Origin: Capra hircus
Taxonomy: Eukaryota > Chordata > Mammalia > Artiodactyla > Bovidae
Length of the DNA stretch: 64,000 nucleotides
Assembly: GCF_001704415.2 (NCBI RefSeq)
Contig: NC_030814.1
Location: forward strand, 73,339,121-73,403,120
Direction: 5' to 3'
In this document: positions 56,591 through 64,000 of the stretch, in pieces
How the letters are laid out: every line of letters starts with the position of its first letter
Numbering within the stretch: position 1 is the stretch's first letter
The notes under the pieces: model-generated
The model's database searches: none
The model's input: only the letters and a program-made list of their open reading frames with translations
Told to the model about the DNA's origin: nothing
Translations under genes and position numbers: made by a program

Positions 56591-58248
56591 CCAATACTTG
56601 ACATCTAATTCCACAGAAGAGTATTAGCTGAGCAAAATCAGACTGAACTTATCAGTGATGTGGGCACTATTTAGTAAATAGGAAATTTAGAGCAGTGGGA
56701 AATCTCTCCATGAGTGACAGATGTTGTTGGACACAAAAGTTCTTACAGACTGCTTGCTTCATTGGTCAAATTCAATTTTAGAAAGGTGCTGATTCACTGA
56801 CACAGTTGCTTTGCATTATGGCCAGATGCTGATTCAATACTTGAGACTGTTGCCTTTCCATTCAGTCTAATGGGAAATTAACAAGTGACTTCTGGGGAAG
56901 GCAAAAAAAAAAAAAAAAAAAAGAAATGGCTAGGGTGGGTTACAGATAATCATCTTGTTCATCAAGGAGCTGCCAGTCCCCCACCCCCACCCTGTCCTCC
57001 CCTGAAGGCATCTCAGTGATGGCCAGTTGCTTTGTCTTGGTTGACACAAAACTCTGTTGTTTGTCCAGCTGTTGCCAAGTGACGCTTTGACATTTGCATA
57101 GCCAGGAAGTGCTGGAAACTTGGGCTCCAACATTGCCCTGTCTTATTTTTATAGTAATTAGGAGTTAAACATTATTTTTAGCTTCCTGGCAGGAATTATT
57201 TATTGCAGCTTCTATTTAAACGTTGTAAATAAAGTTCTATTTCCTGGTTGCTTGGGATGAGAAGTTTATGACTTATAGCATCTCCTGGAAGAAGTGGATC
57301 TCTGTGTGGAGTTTATGAAACAACTTCCAGGACTGAGTAGCCGGAAATGCTCCATGGAAAAGCCTTGGGACATACTTGGGAAGAATTACTCACTATTACC
57401 TGTAAAAGTACAGCACTTTTCTTGTTTTCATTTTTTTCAAATGTGTGAAGACTGGTAATTTCTATGGAATCAGAAAAATCTCTCCTTTGCTTTGACAGCT
57501 TAGTAGAATAAAGACTACATGTTGCTTTGGCTCTTGGTCTTTCCTGGTTACATATCAGCTCTAGTTCTTCAGCGTACTGCATGTGCTCCTTTGAATCAAG
57601 TCAGAATTCACTCGGAAGATATTACAACGTGCCTATGTATTGCTTCTCTTGCTGTCTTTGTTATTTATATAATACTGTTTTTAAATGTTACTGTTTAGTT
57701 TTCTTTTTCATATGATCTCATTAGGTTTGATTTGGAAAGGACGTGATTAAGATCAAACCAGTCGATATGTCTTGTAGATGCTTGCACTGTAATGAGCAAT
57801 GTGAGAGGGATTCCAGAATATAATAGCAAAAAAGTCGCCAATGAGAGTCTTAAATAGAAGGAGGAAGAAAGAAAGGGCATCCTAAAATATGTATCATCAC
57901 TTAGAAATCTACTCTGTTTCTCTCCCAAGTTTAGGATTAGAAATATTGATTTCTTGTCTATAGAATCAGCACCAGAAATATCAGTGAATTAGCCACTATT
58001 GCCTCTACCTTGGGAACTTTTGAAATTGAATGTTTCATATTCTGTTCCCCTGGTAGGTTAAAAAAATGCTGTTCTTACTTGACATATTGCATAAGTTATA
58101 AGTTCTATTGACTTATCAGAAACAATCTCTAAATGCATAGCAAATGCAAAGTCATATTCAAAGAAATCAACTGTAAGAAATTTGGTGCCATGTGATTTCA
58201 ACGTGCCTCTAAAATGTGAGAGTTGAGCTTGTAGTTTTCTCCTGGATT
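56591..58248. other. Repeat-poor stretch
   Basis: About 1.65 kb. A run of 20 A at 56903-56922 has no element I can attach to it. A minus-strand 89-residue frame (57313-57582) has no known domain. No gene. Confidence 0.5.
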
Positions 58249-58263
58249 AAGAAGACGTGTGAG

Positions 58264-58450
58264 ATTGCTAGTGGGAACCTTCTCTACAGCACAGGAAACT
58301 CAGCTTAATGCTCTGTGATGAACTAGATGGATGGGTTGGGGGTGGGATGGGAGGGAGGCCCAAGAGAAAAGGGATATATATATAGCTGAGTCACTTCATT
58401 GTACAGCAGAAACTAACCCAACATTGCAAAGCAACTATATTCCAATATAA
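58264..58450 (+). mobile_element. L1 3' end, ruminant type, short insertion
   Basis: acaggaaactcagcttaatg, ctctgtgatgaactagatgg, a G-rich block at 58333-58355, then cattgtacagcagaaactaa and gcaaagcaactatattccaa match the ruminant L1 3' UTR. Flanks aagaagacgtgtga (near 58250-58263) and aaggaagatgtgtga (near 58450-58464) look like its eroded target duplication. Confidence 0.85.
58333..58355 (+). repeat. G-quadruplex-compatible motif in the L1 3' UTR
   Basis: Five runs of three or more G separated by 1-2 bases on the plus (L1 sense) strand. A G-rich polypurine tract is a known feature of mammalian L1 3' UTRs. Confidence 0.7.
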
Positions 58451-58464
58451 AAGGAAGATGTGTG

Positions 58465-59987
58465 AACTTGAACTGGAAACAGAACAGGACCACTGATGGT
58501 TTTGTCTGTCTTCTACCCCATTCTCTTGGCCTCTAAGTGCACTTGTTTATAGTGTGGTTGAATAAGGGAGATGAGTAGTTTTAGCGTGTGACCCTCTCAG
58601 TTTTAAGTCTATACCTCGGCTTTTCTCATCTCTGGGAGGTCACAGAGGTAGGTCCTCTGCCAGTAGTGACTTGGTGTGTGGGGTAGGGGGTACCATCAAA
58701 TCTCATTCCACTCAGGTGAATGTAAGCATTGCTGAGTGCCTTCCTGGCTCTTGGCTAGAGGCTTCAGTTTCCCTAAGACAGGCACCTCTCGTAGGTCTGT
58801 TTTCAACATGGCAGCTTGTTGCTGCAGAAGTGATGAAGGGAAGAGGGAAGTTGGCGGGGGAGGGAAGGAGCGGAAGAGAGGCAGAGAAGGAGAGAGGCAA
58901 GGAGGCAGGCAGGGATTAAAGGAAAAGCAGGAGAGTACCCAAGAAGCCACAGTCTCATACATCCTAACCTCAAGAGTAATGTGTCATCGCTTCTGCCATT
59001 TTCTGCTGGCCATACAGACCAAATCTAATACAGTGTGGGATGAGACTTCACAGGGGTGTGAATGCTAGGAGGCAGGGATCATTGGTGGCCATTTAGAGAC
59101 TAGATATCATCGGATGTTGTTTATGATTTGGGGACCTTTCCAGTAAAACTTTACTGTTTTGTGTTTGTAAAGGATAGAGGGAGTATCCTGGGTGTTGTGT
59201 GGTGTTCATACTGAGTGTTGTCTTTACTTTCCATTTAAAATGATGGAACTCTGTTTTATTCTTGCATTCTGATCACTTTGGACATATGATTAATTGTTTT
59301 TAAACTGATAGCTGATAGCAACACATCTCAGAATGTAGCTTTATAACTGGTTGCTGCCACATGCATAATTATTAAATGGTATAAGGTATCCATATAATGC
59401 ATGTATACCTAAAAGTAGCTTTATATTCTCAGAAACTTTTGGTCAGTTTTAATATGTGAAATTAAACTTGCCTCTTCTTCACTCTTTCTGGGTTATTAGG
59501 TCTTGTTTCTCTTAAATTGTAGCCAGTTTGCTGTTATTCTTAATACCCTGCCTATAGTGAAGATACCTTACTTTAACCCTTGGGCTGGACTTAAACAGCT
59601 TGAGACGTCAATGTCCAAATTATGCCTTGTACAGCAGAAAGGTGTATGTTAATAGGTCCTAACACTACACTGTATTCCATCAGCTACTTTTATGAATTAA
59701 CATTCTTTGGAGTATGGATTATAGATGAGCTATGAAAGAAATAGGTTGAGATCTAATAAAACATGTCAGGACAGTAAACAAACCCTGGTGTTTGTGCAAA
59801 AGAATACTCCAGGGTATTCTTTTGGAAATGGAAGAGAGAATGTGTTCTAGTGATTAAGTCAATCATAATGAGCTTGGTTTTCATGTCCTTATTTTAATCT
59901 GGAAGGTGGGAGGAGCTTGGCATCCTGGCAAAGTATAGACAGGGATTTGAGGCAAGAGGGAGGGGCTACTGGATTTGAGACCTCATT
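58465..59987. other. Repeat-poor stretch
   Basis: About 1.5 kb. GA-rich low-complexity DNA at about 58840-58920 gives overlapping frames on both strands (58671-59068) with no real domain. A perfect inverted repeat lies at 59797-59824. No gene. Confidence 0.5.
59797..59824. repeat. Perfect 11-bp inverted repeat with a 6-base loop
   Basis: caaaagaatac (59797-59807), loop tccagg, gtattcttttg (59814-59824). All 11 pairs match. Not associated with any repeat I recognise, and too short for a typical miRNA precursor. Confidence 0.8.
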
Positions 59988-60067
59988 TTGGGTTGGCCAT
60001 AAAGTTTGTTCAGGTTTTTCCATCACATTTTACAGAAAATCCCAAACAAACTTTCTGGCCAACCCAA
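59988..60067. mobile_element. Mariner-type MITE (80 bp, palindromic)
   Basis: Left inverted repeat ttgggttggcca (59988-59999) is mirrored by tggccaacccaa (60056-60067), and the pairing continues inward (aaagtttgtt with aacaaacttt). Length, palindromic build and ends fit the short mariner-derived MITEs of ruminants. A TA follows the right end; on the left it is changed to TT. No transposase. Confidence 0.85.
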
Positions 60068-60698
60068 TACTTAGGGTTCAGTGATAATAGAAGTTTTAAC
60101 CAAATATATATTATGGATTATCACAGTTTCTTTAACATGGTACTCTGTCCAGCCCTTGGATCATGACAGCATTGGTTGGAAAAAAACATGGTATGCAATT
60201 TATAACCCTGGGAGAACTGGGCTCTCCTTTAAAAATGCTTTGTTTTTCCTATGAAGAGGGTGTTTATAAGTGAGACTTTTTTCAGAATCCAGTGAAGAAC
60301 TGGTCAGGCAGGGTTAGTCAGAGCTACACCAGAATCTAGCAATGTTGATCGTATAGCTCTTTCAGCTTCTGAAATCTCAGGTTCCAAAAATTTTGCTATA
60401 CTAACCCTCTGCCTACTGTCTATGATGGTCTTTGGTGACTTCCTGGAAACCACCCTGAATGATTGGCAGGGATAAATCCAAGCCTTTAGAACTCCTTTGG
60501 AAAAAAGATTATTCTACACAGCTGTAATATAAAGTAGATATGAAACGAAATATTTATGTAGAATGCAAAAAAGAAACAAACTTCACATTTCAAAAGGCTG
60601 TCAGATACCGCAAACATCAACAAATTCAGAGAAGAAGCCAGAATAGCTTCTGGCTTCATGCATTTCAGAACTTGCTTCTCTTTTGCTACCCACAGACT
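60068..60698. other. Unassigned stretch
   Basis: No recognised repeat or gene. The 129-residue frame at 60540-60929 runs into the Bov-A SINE and is unsupported. Confidence 0.5.
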
Positions 60699-60710
60699 TT
60701 TGGTGCTGGT

Positions 60711-60834
60711 GTGTGTGTGTGCGTTCAGTCATGTCCTACTCTTTGTGACCCCGCGGACTGCAACCCGCCAGGCTTCTCTGTCCATGGGATTCTCCAGGCA
60801 AGAATACTGGAGTGGGTTGCCATTTCCTTCTCCA
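60711..60834 (-). mobile_element. Single-unit Bov-A SINE with perfect target duplication
   Basis: Complement of exactly one Bov-A unit, from ggagaaggaaatggcaaccc on the minus strand to a (tg)n tail at the left. tttggtgctggt is repeated exactly at 60699-60710 and 60835-60846. No tRNA head. Confidence 0.92.
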
Positions 60835-60846
60835 TTTGGTGCTGGT

Positions 60847-63800
60847 ACCATGGAACTAATTCATATCACAATACTACTTCAGACTTCGGGCCTTTAGGAC
60901 CCAACTGGATGAACTGGACCTGTGGGTGAGATGTCCATTATTAGAAGTCATTGTTACCCTGGATGATTAGTGATAATTACACTCAGAAGTTACTGAAAAA
61001 CTCGTAAGTATATGATACTAAACCCAAGCCAAGGCATCCCCTACTTGACTTCCCATTATCAGATACTCAAAATGTACGTGGCCTCCCAACATGAAGGAGG
61101 GCAAGACAAAGTGGAAAGAGATGGCAGTCTGTATCCACGGTAATTAAGGTATCTTACAAGTTTTATGAAAACACATGGCCATAGGAACACATTCTTAGGG
61201 CTCCTCTCAGAATCTATACAAAGTGAGGGGCTCTGAAACTTACGTGTCCTGAGCACCACTGGAAATTTACTTCGATGCTCAGACCTCAAACCATTATTCT
61301 GAAATGTGTTGACTGGTCCAGACCAGCTGATCATATTTTCCTTGACTTTAGGTCTTAACCCTTTATCACCTGGATTGGCAACCTTAGAGATGCGAATACT
61401 TCAGCTGTCCTCATACCCTAGCCAGCTGATCCAGATTTAATATACCCGTCTCTTTGATGTTCAGCATTTAGGCCCCGTGTTTTGAAAGACAAAATACTGG
61501 TATTGATAGAGCATCACCAGGATTGGCTATAACATTGTTTTCTTTGTGCCTCTTTTCCAGGGGACATTAAGCCCTGAAAGGGTTTGAAGAATGCTAATTC
61601 AGGGCTTGCTTGCTATCATTTTACACCCCTGGAAATGACTTCAGGATATTTTAGTTCTCTGGAGACAGGATTGAAACAACTAAGATCTTTCTAGTGGGGA
61701 TGGTAACTAAAGCATGATCAGAAAGTGAAATCATGAACTCTTTGGACCTTGAGTAACATGAGCATTAATCTTATGAATTTTAAAAAGCAGGCTTGACTCA
61801 TCTCTGCCTCTCATCATAAACACTTTCCTCCCAACTCCATGTATATTAAGCATGCATCTTGCAATGTAATGGATATCCCAGGTTAGATTTTAGTTTAATC
61901 CATCAAACATGTCCCTAAGCATGCGGAATTCTGTGTTATACTCACCCTGGGAAAAACTGTGCAGGATCAGGCAGTCATGGCAGGACAAGTAGGGCTCTGG
62001 GGACTCTGGTTTTTCAGGCTATCACATTCCTGTCTTGCTTTTCGTTTTCCTAATTTCAGGTAATCATCATCCTCGCTAATCTAACACATAGCACAAAAGC
62101 TTAGCTTGTCCCCAGATCTGCAGTTCAGATTTCCTCTGGGTTTTTATTTCAGTCCCCTCCTCCTTTCTTTCATGAATCAATTCCTCAGTGAACAGAAGTC
62201 TCATTTTTCTGGTCCAATGCTGAATTTTCACTCTACCTTGGCAAGATTGTCTTCTCTTTCCTGGTGGGAGACTTGGGCAAAAGGCAGACCTCCCGCTGGC
62301 TGGAACACCTGGCTAAACTTGGAAGGTAAACCAGGGAACATGTGACCAATGTAACCAATAGGCTGGGTGATTGATGTTTTTGTTTTCCTTTCCTCTTCTA
62401 TTCTTTCAAGCTCTCTGTGCTGTATAACCCAAAATAAGATCATGCACAACTTATGTAGATGTTTAACTCAAACGCATTCCGTGTAAAGATAAAACTGAAA
62501 TTTCATCTTAAAGAGATCTATTCATCTAGTGCTTTGGAGGCCAGCCAGGAATGAACTCCAAATGTGAGACGGCAACTGAAAGCACATGCTCCATGTGACT
62601 TAAACCTATATTTTGAAATGGCCAATAGAGCAAGCATCAAATGCTCTCAAGCTGCGACTCGGTGCATATGGAGAGATAAACAGGGGCCCCAAACTGTGCA
62701 CTGAATATATAAGTCATCATAGCAATTTTAAAATCAATTCAGCATTTGACCAGGAGCCAATATGGTTCCCCTGTGATTACAGTGATATGCTCCGGCTACC
62801 GCACGGGGTATGATTCTGACAGCAGTGTTTTGTACGTGCTGGAACCTATGCAGGACACCCCACCCCCACTCCCTCCTCCAAGGAAAAACCATAGTGAAGC
62901 ATTACAATGGTGTATCTGTGAGATCACCAACACATGGGCACCAGTCAACTGTGAGGGCATTGATGAAATTCTGGTGACTGGGTGAAGGAGCTCAAGACCC
63001 CAGCGTGGATGGTATGGTCCCAGTCACATTCACAACAAGCAAAAGGAACCATCATCTCTGAATCTACAAATAATTGAGAACAGGCTTCTTCTAAGGATGG
63101 GGGATATTTTTGTTTATGGGGAGAGGGTCAGGACAGAGGGAGAATGACAGGGACTAAAACACCATTGCACGCTCTTATATTTTTAATCTTTATAAGAGAA
63201 AACAAATCTTACTCACCAGAGGCTCTTTTGAGGTTGATATTTTCCCTCTTTATATGAGTTCCAATTCTGTCTCTTTTTCTTACTCTAAGAAATGCTCTTG
63301 TTTCTTCAAGGTTTAGAGAAGACCTGGTGTGAAAACAGGATGGAGGAAAATGGGGGCCTGATACACCCAGTTTTGCTTTTATCATTGAACTTGTCTTTGA
63401 CTCTTTCATTTTTTTTTTCCCCCACTGGAGTTTCAGAAATAATCACTTGTTTCTCCTTGGGGAAACCAACAATCGCTTGTTTCTTCTTGGGGAAACCAGA
63501 AGAGACCAGTGTCTCACAGCTGTGATTCTGATGCTGTGATACTGTTCCATTGTAACAGGCTCAAAGCCAGATTTTCTCTTCAGCCCTCATTTCTCCACTT
63601 TTCAACCTCAGGCTCATCATCGACAACCATTGCTTTTGCACTTGGCCGCCATCTGGCACGTCTGGAGCGCTGCCCTCTGTTTCTTCCCTAGCGTCTCTGT
63701 GTGATGCTTGAGTCACTGCAGGCTCGTTGGCTCTGCTCTGGTCCATCACCATGTCCCTGGTCCTCATGGTCCAGGGAGAGGCGGGGGACAGAGGAATGGG

Positions 63801-64000
63801 CTCCCTACACAAGCAGGCACACAGCAGAGACTTTGCTCTTAGGCTCAGTTCCCCCATTGGATCAAGTGCTGTGTACGTTCCCGTGCCTGGGTAAATAATA
63901 CCTATGATTGCCAAAGCTGCTGGAGCACAGCCCTGGTGAGATGTTACTACATGAAGGTCACAGATATGATGTGGCCTGCTCCCTGTGGAACCTTCCCAGG
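60847..64000. other. Repeat-poor stretch to window end
   Basis: About 3.1 kb without a recognised ruminant repeat. It contains an imperfect hairpin with stems aagccctgaa (61569-61578) and ttcagggctt (61598-61607), and the 30-bp tandem duplication at 63441-63500. Frames such as 63561-63914 (minus, 117 residues) and 62106-62345 have no known domain. No gene. Confidence 0.45.
63441..63500. repeat. Tandem duplication of a 30-bp unit
   Basis: 63441-63470 and 63471-63500 match at 27 of 30 positions; both contain cttgtttct and cttggggaaaccag or -caa. The unit is a multiple of three, so the plus frame at 63292-63525 shows a repeated ten-residue segment (ITCFSLGKPT, IACFFLGKPE). Confidence 0.85.

Noticed and set aside
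56903..56922. Run of 20 A as a processed-pseudogene tail
   Set aside because: The preceding sequence shows no coding homology, no polyadenylation signal at the right distance and no flanking duplication that I could find.
58671..59068. Overlapping frames on both strands (62-110 residues) with Glu/Arg/Gly-rich sequence
   Set aside because: They result from GA-rich low-complexity DNA at 58840-58920. Composition explains the open frames.

Overview
The window is nuclear DNA from a ruminant, most likely a bovid such as cattle, sheep or goat. The evidence is its interspersed repeats: at least 21 Bov-tA/Bov-A family SINEs, four BovB (RTE) LINE copies or fragments, a cetartiodactyl CHR-2 SINE, and L1 3' ends of the ruminant type, over the usual mammalian background of MIR, L2, MER1/MER5-type hAT transposons, MLT1/MLT2 LTRs and an ERVL relic. 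Species cannot be fixed from the sequence alone. I found no protein-coding exon, tRNA, rRNA or other host RNA gene that I can defend. The longer open frames are either translations of SINE, BovB or L2 DNA or short unsupported frames, so the window reads as intergenic or large-intron DNA.

Layout. 0-7.5 kb is repeat-dense: a MER1-type transposon, an MLT1 LTR split by a two-headed SINE, an L1 end split by BovB, and a nest at 5.5-7.4 kb (L1 holding a Bov-tA, abutting a CHR-2 that holds a Bov-A2). 7.5-17.5 kb is quieter, with MIR, L2 and MER5 relics, one Bov-tA with unusually long flanking repeats, and a TE-free patch at 15.2-16.6 kb with an 18-bp perfect palindrome. 17.5-20.6 kb carries a decayed ERVL internal region followed by two SINEs that used the same target site. 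21.5-29.7 kb has old L1, a palindromic DNA-transposon relic, a run of SINEs in alternating orientation, and a 1.7-kb BovB copy whose 5' half is inverted inside a single 12-bp target duplication. 30.7-32.7 kb is one long L2 copy on the minus strand. 33-35.5 kb has an old LTR and another BovB.

35.6-51.1 kb alternates between long repeat-poor stretches (35.6-38.4, 38.6-41.5 and 45.3-49.0 kb) and one SINE/L1 cluster at 43.6-45.3 kb. 51.1-55.3 kb holds a three-unit Bov-A element, two solo LTRs (MLT2-type and MLT1A-type) and further SINEs. 55.3-64 kb is repeat-poor apart from MIR, a short L1 3' end, a mariner-type MITE and a single-unit Bov-A.

How the parts work together: the SINEs carry no protein and depend on LINE enzymes for copying. 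Bov-A units share their 3' sequence with BovB, and both kinds of element are present here, so the window records successive waves of that partnership. Target-site duplications (TSDs) read directly from the sequence give an order of insertion at several loci. I see no convincing new gene system. The most informative observations concern retrotransposition mechanism: twin priming in BovB, a Bov-A monomer/dimer/trimer series, target-site re-use, and very long duplications. A few candidate regulatory or structured DNA sites need conservation data to judge.
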